Source: a virus. From it: 51,657 nt of DNA. Positions 17,575 through 23,300 of this stretch are shown in pieces. Within the stretch, counting starts at the first letter, position 1, and each line of letters starts with the position of its first letter. The stretch covers positions 1 to 51,657 of IMG/VR virus record IMGVR_UViG_3300030331_000022. The stretch is one strand, 5' to 3'. The translations under genes were made by a program, and so were the position numbers. A model generated the notes under the pieces. The model did no database searches. It saw nothing but the letters and a program-made list of their open reading frames with translations, and was not told the origin of the DNA.

Positions 17575-17649
17575 TTAACAACAGTCACACTCTGGGTGAC
17601 ACTTACGATTAAGTAAAGCACACCAAAGTCTTTTTAAATAACGCATCAT
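17575..17649 (-). CDS. 24-residue Cys-rich basic microprotein
   Basis: The gap between the 61-residue and 81-residue genes is exactly filled by a 25-codon frame starting ATGATG at 17649 and ending TAA at 17575. It encodes MMRYLKRLWC, then ALLNRKCHPECDCC. Its start overlaps the upstream stop (TAATG) and its stop touches the next ATG (TAA-ATG). The N-terminus is an amphipathic basic/aromatic helix and the C-terminus a Cys-His-Cys cluster (C10, C17, C21, C23, C24) that could bind metal or form disulfides. Perfect fit to the gene chain supports translation; function unknown. Confidence 0.6.
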   Translation of the reverse strand: MMRYLKRLWCALLNRKCHPECDCC

Positions 17650-17834
17650 TATTTATATCCCCCACCTGCTTTTTTATAGGCAGAGGCCAACATTTGTGCT
17701 TTTCTAGCTGACCACTGTCCTGGTTTACCACCTTTGCCACCAGCTTTTATTCTATTAAACTGACGTTTACGCATTTCTGGTTTAGTATAGTTTCCAGCTT
17801 TGTTCACCGTAGATTTTCTGGTAGATTTCGCCAC
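17649..17834 (-). CDS. Basic protein with GGKPGQWSARKAQ motif
   Basis: A 61-residue basic protein starting at GTG 17834, six bases after AGGGG. It contains KPEMRKRQFNRIKAGGKGGK followed by PGQWSARKAQMLASAYKKAG, a motif I have seen as a separate small protein or C-terminal domain in many marine phages and bacteria, of unknown function. Its 5' end overlaps the DUF1127 gene by 53 bases in another frame. Confidence 0.75.
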   Translation of the reverse strand: MAKSTRKSTVNKAGNYTKPEMRKRQFNRIKAGGKGGKPGQWSARKAQMLASAYKKAGGGYK

Positions 17835-17943
17835 GACTAACCCCTATATCTTTTAATGCTTTATCAGACATACTTTTTAGCTGCCAATAAGCAACTCTAT
17901 TTTCTTGTGATTTTTTTAAAAAATTATATATTCTTTTTAGCAT
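17782..17943 (-). CDS. DUF1127-family small protein
   Basis: Starting ATG 17943 with AAGGAG nine bases before, this frame encodes 53 residues. Residues 17-40 read RVAYWQLKSMSDKALKDIG followed by VSRGEI, the hallmark of DUF1127 (YjiS-like) proteins, small Arg-rich proteins abundant in Alphaproteobacteria and linked there to RNA turnover and nutrient stress. It is the first gene after a candidate promoter and overlaps the next gene by 53 bases. It is probably of host origin and may alter host RNA metabolism; that role is inferred. Confidence 0.75.
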   Translation of the reverse strand: MLKRIYNFLKKSQENRVAYWQLKSMSDKALKDIGVSRGEIYQKIYGEQSWKLY

Positions 17944-17999
17944 TTCTATCTCCTTAATCTGTAAGTCTCAACTTACTAGAGATAGTTATAACATATTTA

Positions 18000-18028
18000 G
18001 TTATAACATAAAATGCATAATGTTGCAA
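18000..18028 (-). promoter_or_regulatory. Candidate promoter for the DUF1127 - lysis - packaging run
   Basis: On the minus strand TTGCAA (18028-18023) and TATAAC (18005-18000) are 17 bases apart, about 60 bases before the DUF1127 start. The -10 lies in a direct repeat: ATGTTATAACTA occurs again 15 bases downstream. The -35 overlaps the hairpin at 18022-18051, so promoter and hairpin may affect each other. The match to consensus is moderate. Confidence 0.45.
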
Positions 18029-18057
18029 CCCCGTTATGACAGGATTGCAACTTTTTT
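18022..18057 (+). terminator. Terminator-like hairpin, T-tract on the plus side
   Basis: GTTGCAACCC (18022-18031) pairs with GGATTGCAAC (18042-18051) and is followed on the plus strand by six T (18052-18057). Read from the minus strand it is a perfect stem with one G-U pair, starting 5 bases after the stop of the 103-residue gene but with no T run. It may mark the end of that minus-strand unit, or block plus-strand readthrough. Confidence 0.5.
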
Positions 18058-18367
18058 AAGATAACACTACCCTTACCGTTACATCATCAGAACTTGCTGC
18101 TAATATATTCATAATAACAGTATCTCCAATAGCATCTGGTACTGCAAGAGCATAACTACCTGCCTCTAACTGTAAATCGTTAGCTCCACAGTTTGCTTCT
18201 GCAGTACCAAAGTTAATTAAAAATTCCTGATTGGCATGTATGTGTACAACTTTAAAACCAGTACAGGTAAAATGCTTAGTATTACCAGCAGTATTATCTA
18301 CAGTTTGTTTTGTTTGCACACTCCATCGTAGTGTATTAGGTTGAAATATACCTACAGAATTAGCCAT
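18056..18367 (-). CDS. Small beta-rich protein, probable virion component
   Basis: A 103-residue protein (MANSVGIFQPNTLRWSVQ; TGFKVVHIHANQEFLINFG; LEAGSYALAVPDAIGDTV). The even beta-strand pattern and Ala/Asp/Gly loops are like head-decoration or fibre-tip proteins of marine phages. It is next to the similar 171-residue gene. Function not proven. Confidence 0.6.
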   Translation of the reverse strand: MANSVGIFQPNTLRWSVQTKQTVDNTAGNTKHFTCTGFKVVHIHANQEFLINFGTAEANCGANDLQLEAGSYALAVPDAIGDTVIMNILAASSDDVTVRVVLS

Positions 18368-18382
18368 CAGCTATTTCCTAAC

Positions 18383-18898
18383 TTAGTCAAAGTTATGGGT
18401 TACAGTACCATCACCAAATAGATGTCCTGTTACCATCCAGATAGCATCTGTAATAGCTACGCAACTTACATAACCACCAAGAAAACGTCCATCTGCATCT
18501 GAGTTTAGAATTAATTGATGGTCTGCAGCAGCAGGTACATTAAAACCATTTGTATCTACATTTTCATTAAGAGCAACTGCAGTACCTACATCATCTTTAT
18601 CCATATGCAAAATTACACCCTGCATGGTATCTGCATCACTAGCAGCAGAAATAGTGTAGCTATTTGATGTGCCTGTTGTTCCAATATGAAAATCATAGTA
18701 CAATCCTGCCTCTGCAGCAGGAAGTGTTACCACAATACCTGCAGCACGATTCAGACTAAAAATAGTTCCTGACTCTGCTGCCGTTACTGTTTTAGTAGCA
18801 TCAGTAAGACTAGTTACTGTACGTTTCATTGTTGTAAAAGAAATGTTTGGGTTTTGATAAACCTCAATACCTTCTTCTCGTGTTACTGATAGTGACAT
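18383..18898 (-). CDS. Beta-rich probable virion protein
   Basis: A 171-residue protein containing DATKTVTAAESGTIFSLNRA and GIVVTLPAAEAGLYYDFHIG, a pattern I know from small structural proteins of marine phages in which a 'TVTAAESGT-FxLNRA' segment recurs. It starts 14 bases after the repeat-protein gene and precedes the 103-residue gene. It probably decorates the capsid. Confidence 0.6.
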   Translation of the reverse strand: MSLSVTREEGIEVYQNPNISFTTMKRTVTSLTDATKTVTAAESGTIFSLNRAAGIVVTLPAAEAGLYYDFHIGTTGTSNSYTISAASDADTMQGVILHMDKDDVGTAVALNENVDTNGFNVPAAADHQLILNSDADGRFLGGYVSCVAITDAIWMVTGHLFGDGTVTHNFD

Positions 18899-18912
18899 GT
18901 TTTAAATCCTCC

Positions 18913-19182
18913 TTACACTTTTACCAGCTTGTAGCCTTTATCTTTGGCTGCTTTACGGATTTGTGCAAGGGTCATAGAAGTCTTTGCACCACCTCTCGCC
19001 ATTCCTTTAGAACGCATTCCTCCACGTGCCATGCCCTTTTTCTTCATGCCACCACGAGCCATACCTTTCTTTTTCATACCCCCACGGGCCATTCCCTTCT
19101 TTTTCATGCCACCACGAGCCATACCTTTTTTCTTCATGCCTCCACGTGCCATGCCTTTTTTCTTTGTTTTACGCATTGCCAT
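18913..19182 (-). CDS. Ten-residue repeat protein (KKKGMARGGM)n
   Basis: An 89-residue, extremely basic protein. Residues 10-65 hold six copies of GMARGG joined by MKKK (last linker MRSK), followed by a short ordered tail MTLAQIRKAAKDKGYKLVKV that looks like a helix-turn unit. The repeated RGG boxes with Lys clusters suggest nucleic-acid binding or condensation, perhaps packaged in the virion. The ATG lies 2 bases after the upstream stop, and AAGGAG precedes it. No named family known to me. Confidence 0.75.
   Translation of the reverse strand: MAMRKTKKKGMARGGMKKKGMARGGMKKKGMARGGMKKKGMARGGMKKKGMARGGMRSKGMARGGAKTSMTLAQIRKAAKDKGYKLVKV
18988..19155 (-). repeat. Tandem 30-bp repeat encoding GMARGGMKKK
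   Basis: Five to six near-identical 30-bp units, differing mostly at third codon positions (CCACGAGCC, CCACGTGCC and CCACGGGCC variants), which indicates selection on the protein rather than recent DNA slippage alone. Copy number may vary between relatives. Confidence 0.85.
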
Positions 19183-19184
19183 AG

Positions 19185-19868
19185 CTAATAATCTCCTTCA
19201 CTATATAAATTGTTAAACACTCGTTGCGTATCCCAGACGTAACTTACATCTTCTTTTGAGTGAAATATATTTTGATTGGGTGTAAAATCGGGTGCGCCCT
19301 CTCCCATTTCAAACCAAGCAGGGTGAGTTACTCTCACTCTATTATTGGGTAAAGCAACCATATTACCAGTGTATTCTCCTGCATCTAATAACTCAAGGAC
19401 GTGAGATTGTTTATGTTGAGCAGGATCATCAGCTACTTCACTATCTGTGTAGTCTACAGTAAAATAATATTTGGCTGGATAAAATTCATTATCTATTTTG
19501 GCAATCCAAGGTGCAGGAGTTGCACGATCTATTTTATAAACAGAGTGCCAGTGAGACATACAATCCCAAGGTTGCGCCAAATATGTAGGCAATGGCGTAG
19601 GCCATTCCTCTAGTGGAGTATCTGCCACCAATGCAGTTAGTGGCATTCTAGCCCACATTGCACCGCCATGCACGTTGGGGCTATCTTCTTCATCGTCAGA
19701 TTCACAACCTGTAAATATGACCTGAAAACTTAATGTTCTGTTTGGCATAGTGGTAACTGCTACCACCATGCAGTGTAAAAAATCGCCATGATATTCCGAC
19801 ATGTTCTTAGTATATTCACGGCGTACCCATGCTTTGAAGTAGGGTATGTTACTTTGTAGATACGGCAT
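19185..19868 (-). CDS. Conserved marine-phage protein, function unknown
   Basis: 227 residues from ATG 19868 ([20 protein letters not shown]). I chose this start over an upstream extension because it gives only a 20-base overlap with the preceding gene and matches the start of relatives I recall from marine phages. It has conserved-looking FLHCMVVAVTTMPNRTLSFQ and WARMPLTALV segments and many Trp/His/Asp residues. No catalytic motif identified and no membrane segment. Confidence 0.7.
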   Translation of the reverse strand: MPYLQSNIPYFKAWVRREYTKNMSEYHGDFLHCMVVAVTTMPNRTLSFQVIFTGCESDDEEDSPNVHGGAMWARMPLTALVADTPLEEWPTPLPTYLAQPWDCMSHWHSVYKIDRATPAPWIAKIDNEFYPAKYYFTVDYTDSEVADDPAQHKQSHVLELLDAGEYTGNMVALPNNRVRVTHPAWFEMGEGAPDFTPNQNIFHSKEDVSYVWDTQRVFNNLYSEGDY

Positions 19869-20154
19869 TCTTTTTATGTTTCCTTCGCAATTCTGCTTTA
19901 GCTTGTTTAAAGACATTCGCAATAGCTGTCTTACCCATAACTTTAGCACGTTGTTCAGCAACAGTCAATATCTGAATCTTTCTTGCGTAAGGTTTATTTA
20001 TTCTTTTTACTTTTGCAACTGTAGCTTTAGCATCTGCCATAGTTGCAAACTTAATAGATACCGTATCTTTAGGATTCTCATCTGTGTATAGTCTACGTCC
20101 AGACCCTTTAGGTTTCTTACCTGTTCCTACTTTTGGGTCTTTTCTTTTTGCCAT
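19849..20154 (-). CDS. Basic protein, function unknown
   Basis: A 101-residue Lys/Arg-rich protein: a disordered basic head ([20 protein letters not shown]), then [20 protein letters not shown] and a helical basic tail ([11 protein letters not shown]). The middle could form a small alpha/beta fold. Overlaps neighbours by 20 and 38 bases. Probable nucleic-acid binding by charge only. Confidence 0.65.
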   Translation of the reverse strand: MAKRKDPKVGTGKKPKGSGRRLYTDENPKDTVSIKFATMADAKATVAKVKRINKPYARKIQILTVAEQRAKVMGKTAIANVFKQAKAELRRKHKKNAVSTK

Positions 20155-20278
20155 TTTTATTTTTACCTGCAGTGGTCAAAGCTATAGCAATAGCTTGTTT
20201 TTGGGGCTTGCCCTCTTTACGCAACATGCGTATATTAGAGCTTATAGCCTTATTACTTTTTCCTTTTTTTAGGGGCAT
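20117..20278 (-). CDS. 53-residue basic protein of DUF6496-like pattern
   Basis: Starts ATG 20278 and stops TAA 20117. It encodes [20 protein letters not shown] followed by [19 protein letters not shown] and a Lys/Arg tail. The pattern 'PLKKGKS...SxNI...GKPQKQAxAIAL' is one I recognise as a very common small phage and bacterial protein (I believe DUF6496). It overlaps the next gene by 38 bases and the upstream gene by 26. Confidence 0.75.
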   Translation of the reverse strand: MPLKKGKSNKAISSNIRMLRKEGKPQKQAIAIALTTAGKNKNGKKKRPKSRNR

Positions 20279-20393
20279 TTCTACCGACTATACCTTTTAA
20301 TGTTCTAGCCTGACCTTGGTGTGTTTTTACAGCTTTATTTAAACCTTTTATCACACCTCGTACTTTCTTTTTATTTCCTCTTGTTAGTGGCAT
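20253..20393 (-). CDS. 46-residue basic microprotein
   Basis: ATG 20393 to TAA 20253, preceded by AAAAGG. It encodes [20 protein letters not shown], then [17 protein letters not shown] and a KKRKK end. It overlaps both neighbours by 23-26 bases in a chain of four consecutive small basic genes. Reading frame, Shine-Dalgarno and chain position support a gene; function unknown. Confidence 0.6.
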   Translation of the reverse strand: MPLTRGNKKKVRGVIKGLNKAVKTHQGQARTLKGIVGRNAPKKRKK

Positions 20394-20517
20394 TGCGTTT
20401 TTTCCTTTTTGTTTTACTAGGTAGTAAACCTTTATTTACTGCACGAGCACGTTCTGAAAATCCCATCTTTTCTCCCGTACGTATTTTACGTTTTATTGTA
20501 GATATTTTGGCTACCAT
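20371..20517 (-). CDS. 48-residue basic microprotein
   Basis: ATG 20517 to TAA 20371, two bases after the stop of the 287-residue gene. It encodes MVAKISTIKRKIRTGEKMGF, then SERARAVNKGLLPSKTKRKK. Lys and Arg make up over a third. No known family. An internal ATG (MGFSERAR, preceded by GGGAGAAAAG) could be the true start, giving 31 residues. Confidence 0.55.
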   Translation of the reverse strand: MVAKISTIKRKIRTGEKMGFSERARAVNKGLLPSKTKRKKRNATNKRK

Positions 20518-20519
20518 TA

Positions 20520-21383
20520 TTAATAAAACATGCCACCTTTACGCATGTCATTATTTCCAGACTTCATCACACCGCCACGTTTCATGTAGCCCATTTTATT
20601 ACGTACTGATGTGGGTAATTTTTTCAAACCTTTTTGATCTGGTGTAGGCTTCTTTAAACCCATACCACCTTTTTGTTTTCTATCTGGTCCTGTATTATAC
20701 ATGTTACGTTCCATTTTTCTAATAGCTAAATCTTGTTTATCTTTTTTAGACATTCTTTTTAGTTTAGCAAGATTACGTTTAGCATCTTCACTTAATTTTT
20801 TTCGTGCATCTAAGTTACGTATAACGGCTTGCATTTGATTCTCTGTAGGCTTACCTATTATTTCACCATCTTTTGTAATACCATTCGTAGTATTACCTAT
20901 CATCATATCACTATCTTTTAGTTTAGGTTTAGGTTTTGCTTTAATCCTACCATCTTCACCTGCAAGACTTACACCTTTTTCTTTTGATTTTTCTGCTTGC
21001 TTAGTTTTAGTTGCGGCTTTTGTTCGTTTAATATCTGCTTTTTCTGATAACTTATCAAGTCTTTTTAGCAAACTTTTTTGACTTGCATTAGCCTCACCTT
21101 TTTCTACTAAAGTTTCTAGTCTACTTACTAACCGTGCACGTTCACGTGACCCTAAAGATAAAGCATCTTGCATAGTGGGCATAGACTTTCTACCTTTAGT
21201 AATTTTACCTGCCTTACCCCCCTCTACATCTAAGGTTCCACGAGATGGAGCTTGCCCCTCTTCAAGTTTAGATGTAAATTTATCCTTTTTAAAAATCTTT
21301 TGAGTAGGTTTTTTATCTGGCACTTTTGGTTTATCTCCAAATGCATCTACAAAAAACTCTATTAGTTTTGCTGCTTTACCCAT
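20520..21383 (-). CDS. Lys-rich protein with RGGM-type C-terminus
   Basis: A 287-residue protein, about a quarter Lys/Arg, mostly predicted helix or disordered. Notable parts: N-terminal MGKAAKLIEFFVDAFGDKP, a helical stretch SRERARLVSRLETLVEKGEA, and a C-terminus GYMKRGGVMKSGNNDMRKGG ending MFY, which echoes the RGGM repeats of the 18913-19182 protein. Probably a virion or DNA-associated protein; inferred only from composition. Confidence 0.65.
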   Translation of the reverse strand: MGKAAKLIEFFVDAFGDKPKVPDKKPTQKIFKKDKFTSKLEEGQAPSRGTLDVEGGKAGKITKGRKSMPTMQDALSLGSRERARLVSRLETLVEKGEANASQKSLLKRLDKLSEKADIKRTKAATKTKQAEKSKEKGVSLAGEDGRIKAKPKPKLKDSDMMIGNTTNGITKDGEIIGKPTENQMQAVIRNLDARKKLSEDAKRNLAKLKRMSKKDKQDLAIRKMERNMYNTGPDRKQKGGMGLKKPTPDQKGLKKLPTSVRNKMGYMKRGGVMKSGNNDMRKGGMFY

Positions 21384-21387
21384 TACA

Positions 21388-21681
21388 CTACCATTTTACT
21401 TTATGTGACCAATACTTCGCACTCAACTTAGTTGTTGGCTTGCCTTGAGCATCGTGTCTTGCATAGTAGCTCTTTTTACGAGCTTTATCTTTTTTTGTTT
21501 TAGGATTTTTGCCAGCACCTTTAACTCCTTGCTGACCAAACCTTATAAATTTATATTTGCCACCCTCTGATGCCATAACACAGTGGGATTTAGTAGGGTG
21601 CTTGGGAGTACGTTTAGGTTTATTAACACCACGTAGTCCCTCCTCTTTCATTTTATTTTTGACACGTTCAGGTATTGACAT
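21388..21681 (-). CDS. Conserved basic phage protein (SHKVKW C-terminus)
   Basis: A 97-residue basic protein. It contains HPTKSHCVMASEGGKYKFIR, FGQQGVKGAGKN and SYYARHDAQGKPTTKLSAKY ending WSHKVKW. I recognise this as a family found widely in phages of marine and other bacteria, function unknown. It overlaps the upstream gene by 14 bases and is followed 4 bases later by the 287-residue gene. Confidence 0.75.
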   Translation of the reverse strand: MSIPERVKNKMKEEGLRGVNKPKRTPKHPTKSHCVMASEGGKYKFIRFGQQGVKGAGKNPKTKKDKARKKSYYARHDAQGKPTTKLSAKYWSHKVKW

Positions 21682-21880
21682 CTGTCCAGCCTTCTGCCCT
21701 CATAGCCCACTCTACATGTTCCAAAGTAAATGGTCTACCATAGTGATTCTGTACAGCTTCACGTACATAGAATACATCACTATGAGGAATATGCAAATTT
21801 TCAATGTTATTATTTAGTACGTGTTTATAAAACTCGTCAAGAACATTGTCTGTGTATAGTTTTACTGATTTTTTAGGCAT
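21668..21880 (-). CDS. Small protein at the head of the leftward run
   Basis: 70 residues from ATG 21880 (MPKKSVKLYTDNVLDEFYKH); a TTG two codons upstream is also in frame. The rest contains DVFYVREAVQNHYGRPFTLE and HVEWAMRAEGW, a helical pattern resembling a small winged helix or phage conserved domain. It is the first leftward gene, facing the control region. No Shine-Dalgarno is obvious, and a candidate promoter lies almost on the start, so the mRNA may be nearly leaderless. Confidence 0.65.
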   Translation of the reverse strand: MPKKSVKLYTDNVLDEFYKHVLNNNIENLHIPHSDVFYVREAVQNHYGRPFTLEHVEWAMRAEGWTDVNT

Positions 21881-21892
21881 TGTCAATACTTA

Positions 21893-21921
21893 ATTATACA
21901 AAAAATACAAATTTATATCAC
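21893..21921 (-). promoter_or_regulatory. Weak candidate leftward promoter
   Basis: GTGATA (21921-21916) and TATAAT (21898-21893) lie 17 bases apart on the minus strand. A start would fall about 5 bases before ATG 21880, leaving almost no leader. The -35 is a poor match. Confidence 0.35.
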
Positions 21922-21941
21922 TTAACATACAGTTTAAGTGT

Positions 21942-22018
21942 TATCATTGTACGTGATTTAGTTAATGTATTTATAAAGTAAGTTAATGTAGCATTATAAA
22001 TGTATCATTGTACGTGAT
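21942..22018. repeat. Direct repeat pair TATCATTGTACGTGAT
   Basis: Identical 16-bp copies at 21942-21957 and 22003-22018, 61 bp apart (about six helical turns). Each contains a dyad ATCA-N7-TGAT and each is followed two bases later by AGTTAA. A third AGTTAATGTA lies between them at 21981. The even spacing suits cooperative binding of a regulator. Confidence 0.75.
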
Positions 22019-22109
22019 ACAGTTAAAGTGTAGGCCACCAAAAACTCTCTAGTATAGTTTTACACATTATAAGAACCTTGTCAATCCCTAAAATACATTT
22101 TACTACAAT

Positions 22110-22127
22110 ATTGTAACAATTGTAACA
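22110..22127. repeat. Tandem 9-bp repeat ATTGTAACA x2
   Basis: ATTGTAACA occurs twice head to tail (22110-22118, 22119-22127) and continues ATT. It lies 30 bases downstream of the -10 of the leftward promoter at 22157-22185, where an operator could act. Confidence 0.6.
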
Positions 22128-22156
22128 ATTTGTGATACACATTCTGTATGGAAACC

Positions 22157-22185
22157 ACTATATATGTAATGTGGTTAACAGTCAA
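22157..22185 (-). promoter_or_regulatory. Candidate leftward promoter
   Basis: TTGACT (22185-22180), 17-base spacer, TATAGT (22162-22157) on the minus strand. It would drive the leftward run starting at 21880 with a leader of about 270 bases that includes the 9-bp tandem repeat and both 16-bp direct repeats. Confidence 0.5.
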
Positions 22186-22471
22186 TTTTACTGATCTGTG
22201 TAGATGTACATACACATATAACGCCTACCCCCCGTATGGCCCCTGCCTACCTGCTGACGTGTGCTTACCTAGTCGCATATCAGGCATCATGCTTGCAGGT
22301 GAACAGGCATAATGCAGACACATCCACCACGCATGAGAAAACCTCAACAATTTCAATAGCATATCAACTACCGACAACTGTTATGCAATCAGTTGCCATG
22401 CAATAGCATGAAAAAAAGGCTAGGATTTTCAGCAAGATAGTGTGTTGCAATAGCCGATTACAAAATACCCT

Positions 22472-22608
22472 ACCCCCTATGGGGGTGGTGGCTGATTGAA
22501 CCGTCCAACATTGGACAGCTTGAAAGCCTCACGAGTTTCGTGCACGAACTGCGGTATCGAAGATACCTGTAGTCACACGGGAAACGGCACGGGCAGAGGA
22601 TCACGTGA
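22472..22608. repeat. Cluster of short perfect palindromes upstream of the early genes
   Basis: Successive dyads: ACCCCC-TAT-GGGGGT (22472-22486), GTCCAACATTGGAC (22503-22516), TTCGTGCACGAA (22537-22548), GGTATC-GAA-GATACC (22553-22567) and TCACGTGA (22601-22608). A further one, CAACTG-N9-CAGTTG, lies at 22375-22395. None is followed by a T run, so they are not simple terminators. Candidates are operators or origin-type cruciforms. Confidence 0.7.
22503..22516. promoter_or_regulatory. Palindrome GTCCAACATTGGAC, copy 1
   Basis: A perfect 14-bp palindrome in non-coding DNA 210 bases before the first early gene. It is one of a family GTCCAAYRTTGGAC found nearby at 23129, 23427 and 24585. Copies 1-3 share CC just before and copies 1 and 2 share AG after. 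A repressor or activator operator is the simplest reading. Confidence 0.7.
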
Positions 22609-22623
22609 AGCTGAAATCACCTA

Positions 22624-22713
22624 CTCTATCTCTCCATGTTACAGATAGTTTTCTATCTCTCCCTTTAGGGTGAGAGAGATATAAAACTCTCTTATGTAAC
22701 ATTAGAGATAGAG
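22624..22713 (+). promoter_or_regulatory. Long hairpin in the early leader
   Basis: Outer arms CTCTATCTCT (22624) and AGAGATAGAG (22704-22713) pair fully; then ATGTTACA (22636-22643) with TGTAACAT (22695-22702); then AGTTTTCTATCTCTC (22647-22661) with GAGAGATATAAAACT (22674-22688, one mismatch); the tip is CCCTTTAGGG. In RNA this gives one long stem with small internal loops, ending two bases before the AAAGGGG preceding ATG 22728. It may control translation, RNA stability or processing, or act in replication. Confidence 0.75.
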
Positions 22714-22727
22714 AAAGGGGCCACCAA

Positions 22728-23300
22728 ATGGCAAAATCAACAGCAAAACCACAAGTTGAAGGAACTTCAATCAATGCCGACATCAAAGAGGGCAAAGCCC
22801 TTGGGTCAATCTGGAGACAGACCAACAGTCTGAAACAGACCATCAAGGCCAATGGCTTCGACACACGGCTTGGAAAGCTGATGCAGAAGTTGAAAGCTGC
22901 ATCTTCGATGGATAATGGTCAAATATCCCGTCAAGTATTGACGACTCATGGCATCCATTGCATTGATCGTAGAAGACGATCTGAGGCTTTGTGGTTCGTT
23001 GAAAACGAAGTTGAGGTTCGTGAGTTTATTGCTAAAGCAAAATACAAAGGTTCCTCTCTTACAGCTTTACAAGCTGCAATGCGTAAAGCTGCCAAAGGCA
23101 GTGAAGATCAACCTGCTAAAGCAGAACCGTCCAATGTTGGACAGTCTGAACCTACCGAGCAGCCAAAGGCTGAACGTCCTAAGATCACCCACACTGTAAT
23201 GGTGAATACCATTCTGGCTCAGACCAAGCTCAACAACCTTGATCTTGAAAAGATCATTGAGGATCTTATGGCTGCTATTCCTGCAAAGGCAGCAGCATGA
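22728..23300 (+). CDS. First early gene, function unknown
   Basis: A 190-residue protein. The N-terminal 125 residues are basic and helical (LGKLMQKLKAASSMDNGQIS, GIHCIDRRRRSEALWFVENE), a linker rich in Ala/Glu/Pro follows, and a C-terminal helical segment (NTILAQTKLNNLDLEKIIED) could dimerise. A palindrome of the GTCCAAYRTTGGAC family lies in the linker coding sequence (23129-23142). No family recognised. Position directly after the structured leader suggests an early host-takeover or regulatory protein, which is inference. Confidence 0.75.
   Translation: MAKSTAKPQVEGTSINADIKEGKALGSIWRQTNSLKQTIKANGFDTRLGKLMQKLKAASSMDNGQISRQVLTTHGIHCIDRRRRSEALWFVENEVEVREFIAKAKYKGSSLTALQAAMRKAAKGSEDQPAKAEPSNVGQSEPTEQPKAERPKITHTVMVNTILAQTKLNNLDLEKIIEDLMAAIPAKAAA
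23129..23142. promoter_or_regulatory. Palindrome GTCCAATGTTGGAC, copy 2
   Basis: Perfect 14-bp palindrome within the linker-coding part of the first early gene (encodes part of EPSNVGQ). Preceded by AACC and followed by AG, as copy 1 is preceded by ACC and followed by AG. Confidence 0.65.

Larger units (their letters stand above)
21881..22727. other. Divergent non-coding control region
   Basis: About 850 bases without a convincing gene on either strand, between the leftward structural genes and the rightward early genes. Reading left to right it holds a candidate leftward promoter (21893-21921), two copies of a 16-bp repeat 61 bp apart (21942, 22003), a 9-bp tandem repeat (22110-22127), a better leftward promoter (22157-22185), a GC-richer stretch with no clear feature (22200-22370), a run of palindromes (22375-22608) and a 90-nt hairpin (22624-22713). 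No tRNA-like cloverleaf was seen. The layout fits a phage control region and possibly a replication origin. Confidence 0.7.

Noticed and set aside
18988-19155. 30-bp repeats considered as a CRISPR array
   Set aside because: Units are contiguous without spacers and encode an in-frame protein repeat.
22066-22083. TTGACA and TATAAT on the minus strand
   Set aside because: They are only 7 bases apart, so cannot be the -35 and -10 of one promoter; neither has a good partner.
22200-22370. GC-richer stretch considered as a tRNA or small RNA
   Set aside because: No T-loop sequence, no cloverleaf and no terminator follow it; nothing can be supported.
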